Shown in pieces: positions 15,450 through 25,300 of a DNA stretch of 26,954 nt. Numbering within the stretch: position 1 is the stretch's first letter; each line of letters begins with the position of its first letter. This DNA is from Clostridium sp. (GTDB taxonomy: Bacteria; Bacillota_A; Clostridia; Lachnospirales; Lachnospiraceae): NCBI GenBank assembly GCA_023666975.1, contig JAMPAW010000034.1, positions 1 through 26,954 on the forward strand. Direction: 5' to 3'. Below the pieces are notes generated by a model. That model saw only the letters and a list, made by a program, of their open reading frames with translations. It did not search any database and was not told the DNA's origin. The position numbers were made by a program, and so were the translations under genes.

Positions 15450-15474
15450 GTATTTTGGTTAAAGGAGATTGGTT

Positions 15475-16647
15475 ATGGTAGTTGAAGAGGTCAAGAAAGA
15501 ATTTAAAGAGCATGTAATTCCGTTCTGGCAGGGAATGATAGACAAAGAAAACGGTGGATATTATGGTCTTTTGGATTATGACCTGAATCTGGATAAGCAA
15601 GCAGAGAAGGGTTGTATTTTGAATAGTAGAATTTTATGGTTTTTTACCAATGCGTATGTGACGTACAATGACGAAAGTTATCTTGAATATGCGGCGCATG
15701 CCTATGTTTTTTTGAAGGAAGCGTGTCTGGATAAGGAGTATGGGGGAGTGTACTGGTCAATGAACTACGACGGAACGGTTTGTGACAGTACGAAGCATAC
15801 CTATAATCAGGCATTTTGCATTTACGCACTGGCTTCTTATTATGGGGCAACGGGTAATGAGGAGGCAAGGGACTTGGCGATGACCATTTTCCGGCTGATT
15901 GAAGAAAAGTGTAAGGATGACAAGGGTTATCTGGAAGCGTTTACGAGGGATTTCCAGCCGGAATCCAATGAAAAACTTTCAGAGAACGGCGTGGAGGCCA
16001 CCAGAACGATGAATACTTTACTTCACGTTTTTGAGGCGTATACAGAGCTGTACCGTGTGACAAAGGAGGAGAAGGTCGGCGACTGCCTTCGGTATATTCT
16101 GGATTTGTTTGCGGATAAGATGTTTAATCCGGAGCTTGGACGGCAGGAGGTATTTTTCGACGATGAGTACAATTCACTGATTGATTTGTATTCTTATGGA
16201 CATGATATTGAAACAGCATGGCTGATTGACCGCGGATTAGAGGTTCTTGGCGACGAAGCGTATACAAGGAAGCTGACGCCGATTACCGAAACGCTTACTG
16301 CGCAGGTATATAAGGAAGCATTTGACGGCTGTTCCATGCCGGCAGAGTGCTGTAAAGGCGTAGTGGAGGAGAGCCGTATCTGGTGGGTACAGGCTGAGGC
16401 GATTGTCGGATTCTACAACGGATACCAGAAAAATCCACAAAAGGTAGAATATATTAAGGCGGTAAGAGCTATCTGGGAATATATCAAAAATCACATGATT
16501 GATAAACGTGAAGGCTCGGAATGGTTCTGGGAGGTAGATATTAACGGTAATCCTTCCAGCCGCAGGCCGATTGTGGAACCTTGGAAATGTCCGTATCATA
16601 CAGGCAGAATGTGTTTTGAATTAGTGAGGAGAAAAGCAGATGTTTAA
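15475..16647 (+). CDS. Mannobiose 2-epimerase (AGE/cellobiose 2-epimerase family)
   Basis: Cytosolic epimerase of 390 residues with the (alpha/alpha)6 barrel. It turns the reducing-end mannose of beta-1,4-mannobiose into glucose, feeding the mannosylglucose phosphorylase. Catalytic positions known from Ruminococcus albus cellobiose 2-epimerase are present at about the same numbers: Arg52 (NSRILW), His243, Glu246 and Trp249 (YGHDIETAW), Trp304 and Glu308 (WWVQAE), and His375 (PYHTGRM). Start is ATG 15475 with AAAGGAG 7 bases upstream; the in-frame TTG at 15469 is too close to it. The end overlaps the next gene by 8 bases. Mannobiose rather than cellobiose is inferred from the GH130 neighbours. 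Confidence 0.93.
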   Translation: MVVEEVKKEFKEHVIPFWQGMIDKENGGYYGLLDYDLNLDKQAEKGCILNSRILWFFTNAYVTYNDESYLEYAAHAYVFLKEACLDKEYGGVYWSMNYDGTVCDSTKHTYNQAFCIYALASYYGATGNEEARDLAMTIFRLIEEKCKDDKGYLEAFTRDFQPESNEKLSENGVEATRTMNTLLHVFEAYTELYRVTKEEKVGDCLRYILDLFADKMFNPELGRQEVFFDDEYNSLIDLYSYGHDIETAWLIDRGLEVLGDEAYTRKLTPITETLTAQVYKEAFDGCSMPAECCKGVVEESRIWWVQAEAIVGFYNGYQKNPQKVEYIKAVRAIWEYIKNHMIDKREGSEWFWEVDINGNPSSRRPIVEPWKCPYHTGRMCFELVRRKADV

Positions 16648-17815
16648 AGAGAGATATGAAAAACAGTTATCACGTTATAACGAGACAATTAAGATGAAGA
16701 ATGTGAAAACGGATTTTTACAACGGAATTTATGACCGGTGGGAGAATCCTGTGCTGACCAGGGAGCATATTCCGCTTACGTGGAAATATGATATGAATCC
16801 GGAGACAAACCCGTTCTTTATGGAAAGGCTGGGCGTAAATGCCGTGTTTAATGCCGGTGCAATTTATCTGGACGGCAAATATTATCTGGTGGCGAGAATC
16901 GAGGGGAATGACAGAAAGTCTTTCTTCGGCGTGGCAGTCAGCGACAGCGGTGTGGACGGTTTTCAATTCATGGATTATCCGATTTTACTGGAAGATATGT
17001 ATCCGGAAGAGACGAATGTGTATGATATGAGACTGACGAAGCATGAGGACGGATACATATACGGTGTATTCTGTTCCGAAAGCAAAGATACTTCCAGCAA
17101 TGATTTGTCGGCAGCGGTAGCGGCAGCGGGAATTGTCAGGACAAAGGATATGGTAAATTGGGAGCGGCTACCGAATTTAAAGACACTGCGTTCACCGCAG
17201 CAGCGCAATGTGGTGCTGCACCCGGAATTTGTGGACGGCAAATACGCATTTTATACCCGTCCGATGGACGCATTTATTGATACCGGTTCTGGTGGTGGAA
17301 TTGGATTCGGATTATGTGACGACATAACCAATGCAGTGATTGACGAAGAGATTATTACCAGTAAGCGAAAATATCACACAATTACCGAAGCAAAGAATGG
17401 TGCCGGTGCGGTCCCGATTCGCACGGATAAAGGATTTATCCATATTGCTCATGGTGTCAGAAATACGGCTGCCGGACTTCGGTATGTTGTATATGCTTTT
17501 GCAACGGACTTGAATGATCCGAAAAAAGTGATAGCTGAGCCTTCCGGCTTTTTGATTGCTCCGTTAGGCGGAGAGCGTGTAGGCGATGTCGGAAATGTTG
17601 TATTTACGAACGGAGCGATTGTCAATGATCAGAATGAAGTGTTTATCTATTACGCATCTTCCGATACGAGGCTGCATGTTGCTACGACTACGGTTGACCA
17701 GCTGGTGGACTATGTGTTTAACACACCGACAGACCCGCTGCGCTCTGTTTTATGTGTAAAGCAGCGTACAGAGTTTATTAAAAAGAATCTGGAATATCTG
17801 GCTTCATTAAAGTAA
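16640..17815 (+). CDS. 4-O-beta-D-mannosyl-D-glucose phosphorylase (GH130_1)
   Basis: GH130 phosphorylase of 391 residues, the usual size for subgroup 1. It splits mannosyl-beta-1,4-glucose with phosphate into mannose-1-phosphate and glucose, completing the step prepared by the epimerase. Motifs: [18 protein letters not shown] (34-51), [20 protein letters not shown] (67-86), the proton-donor region YDMR (128-131) and [15 protein letters not shown]. The gene starts inside the epimerase gene with GAGGAG upstream, so the two are coupled. No signal peptide. Function is well supported by the family and by the adjacent epimerase. Confidence 0.92.
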   Translation: MFKERYEKQLSRYNETIKMKNVKTDFYNGIYDRWENPVLTREHIPLTWKYDMNPETNPFFMERLGVNAVFNAGAIYLDGKYYLVARIEGNDRKSFFGVAVSDSGVDGFQFMDYPILLEDMYPEETNVYDMRLTKHEDGYIYGVFCSESKDTSSNDLSAAVAAAGIVRTKDMVNWERLPNLKTLRSPQQRNVVLHPEFVDGKYAFYTRPMDAFIDTGSGGGIGFGLCDDITNAVIDEEIITSKRKYHTITEAKNGAGAVPIRTDKGFIHIAHGVRNTAAGLRYVVYAFATDLNDPKKVIAEPSGFLIAPLGGERVGDVGNVVFTNGAIVNDQNEVFIYYASSDTRLHVATTTVDQLVDYVFNTPTDPLRSVLCVKQRTEFIKKNLEYLASLK

Positions 17816-17850
17816 ACGGTTATCCCGGAGGTGAGAAAAGGAGGCGGGTT

Positions 17851-19383
17851 ATGAAAACAGCTGGTATTTTTTCTGATAATATGATTTTGCTGCGTGACAA
17901 AGAGGTGTGTGTGTTTGGAACCGGTGAAGAGCAGGAGAAGATTCAGGTTGAGATAGACGGACGGAGAGCGGAAACTGAGGTGAAAAACGGGGAATGGCGT
18001 GCGATGCTTCCCCCGCACCCGGCAGGAGGGCCGTTTGAGATGAGGATTACCGGGGCTGATGAAGAACTGGTGATTTCCAATGTAATGTATGGAGAGGTGT
18101 GGTTCGCCGGAGGGCAGTCCAATATGGAGCTGGAGGTACAAAATGCCGAAGGTGGCGAAAAGGAGCTGGCGGAGGCAGATTATCAGGATATTCGTTATTA
18201 TAATGTGATAAAAGCACCATTCATTGACGATGAGATGCTGGCGGAGGAAGCGTCAAGATACTGGCATACATGCCAGAATGGCGATTTTCGGGAGATGTCG
18301 GCAGTGGCATACTTTTTTGCCGTGAGGACGTATCAGCAGTTGAAGATTCCGATTGGAATTGTAGACTGCTATCAGGGCGGGACTTCCATTACGTGCTGGC
18401 TCAGTGAGGAAAATGTGCGCTCACTTCCAGAGGGCAGACCTTATGTCGAGGAATATGAAGAGGTTGTGGCGAACCAGACCGAGGAAGAGTATGACCGGGC
18501 GCTGGCGGATTATAATGAACGTCTGGACGCTTATAACGGACGTGTAGAGGAATGCAAGAAGAAAAATCCGGACATTACGATGGAGGAATTAAATGAGAAG
18601 GCAGGGTTGTTTCCGTGGCCGCCGCCAATGGGAAGCAAATCACTTTACCGGCCGTATGGCTTGTATTATACGATGGTGAGGCGGGTTGTTCCCTATACCG
18701 TGCGGGGATTCCTCTATTATCAGGGTGAGGAAGATGCGGCAAAGACGGATCACTATGAGAATATGCTGATGACGCTGATTAAGCAGTTCCGTGAAGATTG
18801 GGGAGACACAACGCTTCCGTTTATGATTGTACAGCTTCCGATGTTTATCGAGAAGAATGCAGAGGAAGATTATACATGGCCAAAACTTAGGCTGGCGCAG
18901 GAATATACCAGTAACCTGATTCCCTATACGGGTCTTACGGTATTGCTGGATTTGGGTGAATATGACAACATTCACCCGGTAGATAAACGGACGCCGGGGA
19001 CACGTCTGGCATTACAGGTTTTGGAAAAAGTCTATAAAGAACCGGTTCAGGGCAGTGCAATGTTTTTCCGTTTTGCAGAGCCGGTGAAGAATGAGCTTTG
19101 CTTAAGTTTTGCTAATACGTATGGCAAAATCCAGATATTGAATAATCAGCTTGAGGATATTCAGGAGATTGAAGCCGAGGGCATGCCGGCCGGATTTGAG
19201 ATTTCCGGTAACGGGGAAGACTGGCTGCCGGCCAGTGCGGTAATCCGGAAAGAACAGATTATCGTCTGGAACGGAAAAATTGCAGAGCCGGCCTATGTCC
19301 GGTACGGATATTTTAATTATGGTAAGGTGAATGTATATAACGGAGCAGGCTTGCCGTTAGCACCATTTAGTGAGCAGGTATAA
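17851..19383 (+). CDS. CE17-type SGNH acetylesterase (acetyl-mannan)
   Basis: Esterase of 510 residues resembling sialate O-acetylesterases and the Roseburia CE17 enzyme. An N-terminal beta region (1-80) is followed by the SGNH core: Ser90 in FAGGQSNMELE, oxyanion Gly near CYQGGTS (173-179), QGEEDA (291-296) and Asp372/His375 in DNIHPVDK. A helical insert (200-250) lies in between, and a C-terminal beta-sandwich (about 405-510) fits a CBM35-like module. No signal peptide, so it is cytosolic. CE17 is known to remove the axial 2-O-acetyl from mannose and work together with CE2; both are here. AAAGGAGGC precedes the ATG. Confidence 0.88.
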   Translation: MKTAGIFSDNMILLRDKEVCVFGTGEEQEKIQVEIDGRRAETEVKNGEWRAMLPPHPAGGPFEMRITGADEELVISNVMYGEVWFAGGQSNMELEVQNAEGGEKELAEADYQDIRYYNVIKAPFIDDEMLAEEASRYWHTCQNGDFREMSAVAYFFAVRTYQQLKIPIGIVDCYQGGTSITCWLSEENVRSLPEGRPYVEEYEEVVANQTEEEYDRALADYNERLDAYNGRVEECKKKNPDITMEELNEKAGLFPWPPPMGSKSLYRPYGLYYTMVRRVVPYTVRGFLYYQGEEDAAKTDHYENMLMTLIKQFREDWGDTTLPFMIVQLPMFIEKNAEEDYTWPKLRLAQEYTSNLIPYTGLTVLLDLGEYDNIHPVDKRTPGTRLALQVLEKVYKEPVQGSAMFFRFAEPVKNELCLSFANTYGKIQILNNQLEDIQEIEAEGMPAGFEISGNGEDWLPASAVIRKEQIIVWNGKIAEPAYVRYGYFNYGKVNVYNGAGLPLAPFSEQV

Positions 19384-19395
19384 AGGAGGAGCGGT

Positions 19396-21123
19396 ATGGA
19401 CTACAAAAAAATATACGAAAACTGGTTAAAAGATGATTATTTTGACGAACAGACCAAAGAAGAATTGAGAAGCATTGCTGGTGATGAGAAGGAGATAGAA
19501 GACCGTTTTTATCGGGAATTGGAGTTCGGAACAGGAGGACTCCGGGGCGTGATTGGCGCAGGAACGAACCGCATGAATATCTATACGGTCAGGAAGGCAA
19601 CGCAGGGACTTGCCAATTATATTATTCAGTCAAACGGACAGGAAAAAGGTGTAGCTATTGCCTACGATTCCAGAAGAATGTCGCCGGAATTTGCCAAAGA
19701 GGCGGCATTATGCCTCAATTCTAACGGGATTAAGACCTATATTTTTGAGAGCCTGCGGCCGACACCGGAGTTGTCTTTTGCCGTGCGGGAGCTGGGCTGT
19801 ATCGCCGGAATTGTCATTACGGCAAGCCATAATCCTGCCGAATATAACGGATATAAGGTTTATTGGGAGGACGGTGCACAGATTACGCCGCCGCATGACA
19901 AGAATATTTTAGCAGAGGTTGCAGCGGTAACCGGATATGACCAGGTATCTACTATAGAAGAGGGCGAGGCAGTAAAATTAGGTCTTTACCATGTCATTGA
20001 CAAGGACCTGGATGACCGCTATATGGAGGAATTAAAGAAACAGAGTATTCATCCGGAAATTATCGAGAAGATGGCAGAGGATATTAAAATTGTCTATACG
20101 CCACTGCACGGCACGGGTAATCTTCCCGTCCGCAGAGTATTAAAAGAGTTGGGCTTTAAGCAGGTTTACGTGGTGGAAGAACAGGAGAAGCCGGACGGCA
20201 ATTTCCCGACTGTTCCGTACCCTAATCCGGAAGACCCGAAAGCATTTGCCTTGGCACTCGAACTGGCTAAGAAAGTGGATGCGGATATTGTACTTGCGAC
20301 TGACCCTGACGCAGACCGTCTGGGCGTCTATGCGAAAGATACAAAAACCGGCGAATATGTAAGTTTTACCGGCAATATGTCCGGCATGTTGATTGCGGAA
20401 TACATTTTGCGGGAGAGAAAAGCTACCGGGACTCTTCCGGATAATGCAGCCTTGGTAAAGACAATTGTGACGACTAATATGGCAGATGTATTGTGTAAGG
20501 ATTATGATGTGAAACTGATTGAAGTGCTGACGGGCTTTAAGTTTATCGGTGAACAGATTAAATTGTTTGAGGAAAATAACCGTTATTCTTATGTGTTTGG
20601 ATTAGAGGAAAGCTATGGCTGTCTGGCGGGAACCTATGCAAGGGATAAAGATGCCTGCGTGGCAGTGATGATGCTTTGTGAGGTGGCCGCCGCCTATAAA
20701 GCGGAAGGAAAGACGCTTTGGGATGGCATGCTGGATATTTATCAGAAGTACGGCTACTTCCGTGAGGGGTTAGAGACGATTACGATGAAGGGAATCACCG
20801 GTGCCGAGCAGATTAAGGCGATTATGGAGAAACTCCGCAAGAATCCACCAACGGAAATTGGCGGCGTGAAAGTAAAAGAATTTCGTGATTATCAGTCTTC
20901 CGTTGCAAAGAACCTTGCAACCGGTGAGGAGACAGAGATTACCCTGCCGAAATCAAATGTACTGTACTTTGATATGGACGAGAATTACTGGTGCTGCGCA
21001 AGGCCTTCCGGAACAGAGCCGAAGATTAAGTTCTATATTGGTGTCAAAGGAACGAGTCTGGAGGATTCCGACGAGCGCCTCAAAAAGACGGTTGCTGACT
21101 TGATGAGCATGATTGAGGCATAG
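19396..21123 (+). CDS. Phosphohexomutase (phosphoglucomutase/phosphomannomutase)
   Basis: Alpha-D-phosphohexomutase of 575 residues, similar in length to Bacillus PgcA. It moves phosphate between C1 and C6; in this operon it should convert mannose-1-phosphate to mannose-6-phosphate. All four active-site loops are present: phosphoserine Ser144 in TASHNP, metal loop DPDADR (303-308), sugar loop EESYG (404-408) and phosphate loop RPSGTEP (536-542). AAAGGAGGAG follows directly on the previous stop, so it is in the same operon. Whether it prefers glucose or mannose cannot be told from sequence; the context favours mannose. Confidence 0.93.
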   Translation: MDYKKIYENWLKDDYFDEQTKEELRSIAGDEKEIEDRFYRELEFGTGGLRGVIGAGTNRMNIYTVRKATQGLANYIIQSNGQEKGVAIAYDSRRMSPEFAKEAALCLNSNGIKTYIFESLRPTPELSFAVRELGCIAGIVITASHNPAEYNGYKVYWEDGAQITPPHDKNILAEVAAVTGYDQVSTIEEGEAVKLGLYHVIDKDLDDRYMEELKKQSIHPEIIEKMAEDIKIVYTPLHGTGNLPVRRVLKELGFKQVYVVEEQEKPDGNFPTVPYPNPEDPKAFALALELAKKVDADIVLATDPDADRLGVYAKDTKTGEYVSFTGNMSGMLIAEYILRERKATGTLPDNAALVKTIVTTNMADVLCKDYDVKLIEVLTGFKFIGEQIKLFEENNRYSYVFGLEESYGCLAGTYARDKDACVAVMMLCEVAAAYKAEGKTLWDGMLDIYQKYGYFREGLETITMKGITGAEQIKAIMEKLRKNPPTEIGGVKVKEFRDYQSSVAKNLATGEETEITLPKSNVLYFDMDENYWCCARPSGTEPKIKFYIGVKGTSLEDSDERLKKTVADLMSMIEA

Positions 21124-21169
21124 TCTTTTACATTTAAATTAAGCAGAATATTGGATGAGGATAGCAGAT

Positions 21170-22105
21170 ATGGAATTATTATTTTTAAAACCGGTTTTCA
21201 AGCAGATGATTTGGGGCGGGAACCGCATGAGAGCAGAATATGGTTATGACATTCCGGGGGATGATACCGGAGAATGCTGGGCAATCAGTGCACATCCGAA
21301 CGGAGACGGTGAGATTGCAAATGGTAAATATGCAGGCATGAAGCTGAGCGAGCTTTTTGACAAGCACAGGGAGCTGTTTGGCAATATCAAGGGGGATAAA
21401 TTTCCGCTTCTGACGAAGATTATTGATGCAAAGGGTGACCTTAGCATTCAGGTACATCCGAATGATGCCTATGCGGCAGAGCATGAAAATGGTTCGCTTG
21501 GCAAGATGGAGTGCTGGTATATTTTAGATTGTGATGAGGATGCAACGATTATTATCGGACACAATGCAAAGACAAAAGACGAATTAGTGGATATGATCGA
21601 GAACAAACGCTGGTCAGAATTTATCCGTGAGATTCCGATTAAAAAGGGAGATTTCTTCCAGATTAATCCGGGCTGTGTGCATGCGATTAAAGGCGGAACG
21701 ATGATTTTGGAAAGCCAGCAAAACAGTGATATCACCTACCGGGTATATGACTACGACCGTTTGCAGAATGGAAAGCCCCGTGAGCTTCATGTGAAGCAGA
21801 GCATAGACGTGATTGAAGTACCGTTTAAGCCGGCAGAAAATGACAGCGGCGCACAGCAGTCTGTGAATCAGTGGTTTGAGCAGTTGATAACCTGTGAGTA
21901 TTACACCGTGTGGAAGGCGGAGCTTACCGGAAAAGAAACTTTAGTGCAGGATCAGAAATTCTTACTGGCTTCCGTGATTGAGGGAAAAGCCGTTCTGGAT
22001 GGCACCGAAGTTAAGAAAGGGGATCATTTTATCATTCCGGCGGGCATGAAGGATATGGAAGTGGAAGGGGAAGCCACATTTATCTTCTCTGCCGTGGCAA
22101 AATGA
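21170..22105 (+). CDS. manA: Mannose-6-phosphate isomerase, class I
   Basis: Cupin-fold zinc enzyme of 311 residues that makes fructose-6-phosphate from mannose-6-phosphate and sends mannan sugar into glycolysis. Typical pieces: LKPVFKQMIWGG at the N-terminus, Zn ligands in QVHP (Gln94, His96), Glu114 in KMECWYIL and His172 in NPGCVHAI, then YRVYDYDR. The short form is usual in Firmicutes. Start: an ATG at 21155 has no ribosome site, while the ATG at 21170 has GAGGAT 6 bases upstream and gives the usual N-terminus. It ends the run of catabolic genes before the mannanase. Confidence 0.93.
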   Translation: MELLFLKPVFKQMIWGGNRMRAEYGYDIPGDDTGECWAISAHPNGDGEIANGKYAGMKLSELFDKHRELFGNIKGDKFPLLTKIIDAKGDLSIQVHPNDAYAAEHENGSLGKMECWYILDCDEDATIIIGHNAKTKDELVDMIENKRWSEFIREIPIKKGDFFQINPGCVHAIKGGTMILESQQNSDITYRVYDYDRLQNGKPRELHVKQSIDVIEVPFKPAENDSGAQQSVNQWFEQLITCEYYTVWKAELTGKETLVQDQKFLLASVIEGKAVLDGTEVKKGDHFIIPAGMKDMEVEGEATFIFSAVAK

Positions 22106-22360
22106 TATCGTGGTTTTGAAGGATGAAATAAGTCTGGAATGGAAAAACCGGATTTGATTTGGAAGGATACAATCATGCTGCAAAGAACAGTTGCGCATTG
22201 GGAGAAGTGATAAGGGGGTACTTTTGTACATCACTACATAATCCCATGCATCGGACCGTAATGGGTCTGCAACTGAATACGAATATGATTTGGAAAGGGA
22301 AGGAGGATAGTGGTATTACTAACAAATACTGAAAATGTAGACAAATTAGGAGGATATTTT
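22106..22360 (+). other. Intergenic region before the GH26 gene
   Basis: 255 bases with no clear terminator. The motif TGATTTGGAA occurs near 22155 and again near 22286. TTGGAA (22290-22295) and TATTAC (22314-22319), 18 bases apart, form a weak promoter candidate. A GTG at 22310, in frame with the GH26 gene and after AAGGAGG (22300-22306), is an alternative start, but it would bury the signal peptide. No copy of the LacI palindrome was seen here. Confidence 0.35.
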
Positions 22361-25300
22361 ATGAGAAGGAAGACGATTAAAAAGAAGCTCGTTGCAATTG
22401 GGTTGGCAACGGCGATGGCACTTTCAGTAATAACAATCCCAAATACGGGGGGGGGGTATGTACAGGCTGCGGGAAGTGAGGAGCCCGTCTGGACGTCGAG
22501 TGAAAAAGTGGTATTTAATACCGAAACGGATGCAACTTGGACTGACACTACGATGGCTAGCTCATTGGATTACGCATTAGGAACGAGTGTAAAAGTGACA
22601 GCAAAGGTGACTGTTGATGGTGATGTCAGCAAACTGGATGGACAGGAGGATACAGAGGCCGCAGGAAATTGGAATTTGATTCAAATTATCAGTGTGCTTA
22701 AGACAGGAAGTTTGTATACACAGGCTTCAACAGCAGATTTGAAAACAGCAGACTTTACAAACGGAGTTGCAGAGATAGAATTTACCGGTTACGCTACACC
22801 TGATGATGCAAAAACACCTTTATCCGGTAACCTGTCAGAGATTATATTTAAGTATAATGCTCATAATTATGAGGGAAATATTACAATTAGTGATGTAAAG
22901 GTGTATACTGAATCTGCGGAAGCAAGTGTGCTGTGGTCAGCAGATGGCAAGGAGACAAATGAGGTAGATTTTACAACATGTGAAGACGAAAATGCTGCAT
23001 GGGATGATCCGTTAAGTGCTGGTTTTACAGGTAACGGTGAAACAATTCCAGCGGGTTCTACCTTGAAATTTACGATGACAGTAGATGCAGATGCTTATAC
23101 TTCATTGGGAGATGGTTCTATTAAGCTGGAGGCAGGCTTTTTTAATGAACAAGATAACTGGGAAACAATGGTAAAATTAGGGTGGCCTGAATATAATGCT
23201 TCAACGTTTGCAGAGAACAAGGATGGAACATATAGTGCTAAGGTTGAAATGTCATTTACGAGTGCGGTTGAAAAGTTTCATTCTGTTTTGATAAGAGGAG
23301 TAGGCCTTACTTTTGTTGGTAAAGTAGCACTTTCTGATATATCCATTACAAAGTCAGGAGATGTTGTCTTAACACCGCAAGACCCAACAGTTGTCGCAAC
23401 ATTTGATGAGGGCATTGAAGGCTGGGCTGGTGAGCCGGGATGGGATTATTCACATGGAAAGGCAGAACCGACACTGGATGATGGGGGTAATAAGATAGAA
23501 TCCGCAGAAGTTGCATGGGATGAGAATTCACAAAGCCTTAAGATGACCGTGGATTATTCAAAAGATGACGGTTCGGGCTGGAGTGAGGCAAAGGTAAAGG
23601 GAACATTTGAGGCAGTAGATGTAAGCAACTACAATCTTGTGAGCTTTACGCTGCGTTATCCATCGAGTATGGAAACAGTGAGAACCAAATTCTTTATGAG
23701 TGATCCAACAGGGGAAGTAACAGTATTGGATGCAGAAGGCTCTTTCCGTTCAAAAACAGTAAAGGACTTGGGAAATGGCTGGTCAACCGTAACGATAAGA
23801 GGTGAGTTTCAGCCGAAGGATGTTGAAGTTGATAGTCTGACAATTGGCATTGTGGGACCGTATGAAGATTTAACGGATGTGTATATTGATGATGTAACGA
23901 TTGGCCAGTTGGATGCATCCGAGGATTATGTAGAAATAACAACAAAAGTGAAGAAAACTGTTGATAAAGCAGATATCAGTCAGATGGCAACAACAGTCAA
24001 ATTGGTGGATGCCGAGGCAACGGCTGCAACAAAGGCATTAGCGGCATATTTAGCTGGCTTGCAGGAGAGTAATCAGGTGCTGTTTGGTCATCAAAATTCT
24101 ACGTTCCGTTCGGTAAGGGACAATGGTGTTACATCGGATATCAAAGATATTACCGGTTCGGAGGCTGGTTTATTTGGCATTGATACGTTAGCCCTTGCAG
24201 GTATGGAGGTGTCCAAAAAGACAAGGCAGGAGGCATTGGATGCATCAATAGCGGCCTCTAAAAAGGCATATAACGGTGGTTCCATTATTACTTTATCTTG
24301 CCATATGCCAAACTTTACAAACAGTAAAATCAAGGCAACCGGAGATGAGCAATATCCATATGATTTTACAAACTGTGATTTTAATGAATCCAAAGACTTA
24401 ACACCATGTGCAGATTATATTTTGGAGGGAGGAGAATACAATCCACAGTTTAATGCATATCTTGATATTATTGCAGATTATGCGTTAGCTTTGCAGACGG
24501 ATGGTATTCCGGTTTTATTCCGCCCATTCCATGAGAATAGTGGTGGCTGGTTCTGGTGGGGTACCTCTACCAGTGCAGAATCCTATAAGGCAATGTGGAG
24601 ATATATGGTAAATTATTTACAGGATAAGGGAGTACATAATTTCTTGTATGTATATTCTCCAAATGGCCCGTTCTCAAGTGAAAATGTATATCTGGAGAGG
24701 TGGCCAGGTGATGAATACGTTGATGTGGTTGGTTTTGACTACTATGATGACTATGCGGATGTTGATGTATATACGGGAGATAATTTCTTTGAAGCGTTAG
24801 CTGCCAGCTGCCAGGTAGTGGCAGGAATTGCGCAGAAGAAAGGAAAAATTCCGGCGATTGCAGAGACAGGTATCCGTGTAACCGGTGCAGGCAAAGACAG
24901 TCTGATGGTAACCGGTAATCCGACCACGGGACATGACTGGTACAATAAGGTAATTGATACAGCTGTGAGCAAAGGTATTCCGTATTTCCTGTTATGGGCA
25001 AACTTTGACAGCGCTAACTTCTTTGTGCCTTATAAATATAACGAGACTTTGGGACAGGAAATGATCAATGAATTTATTTCTTCTTATAATAATACAAAGT
25101 CTATCTTTGGCAATGGCACGAACTTCTATACCACAGGTGATAGTGGAGCAGCGGATGCGGCGATAAGTAAGGCAGGAGATGTTACATTAACTGGTTACAG
25201 TACAGAACTGACAGGTTATATGATTGCACCGAAGGATTATGCGGTAATTAAGGAAGCATATAGCTTAAAAGCCTCTGTTAAGAATGCGCAGAAAGTAAGT

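Noticed and set aside
22175..22210. 11-residue leader peptide before the GH26 gene
   Set aside because: No convincing ribosome site and no attenuator structure after it.
22310..22360. GTG start extending the GH26 protein by 17 residues
   Set aside because: In frame with a ribosome-like AAGGAGG, but only a 3-base gap and it would hide the signal peptide; the ATG at 22361 has its own good site.
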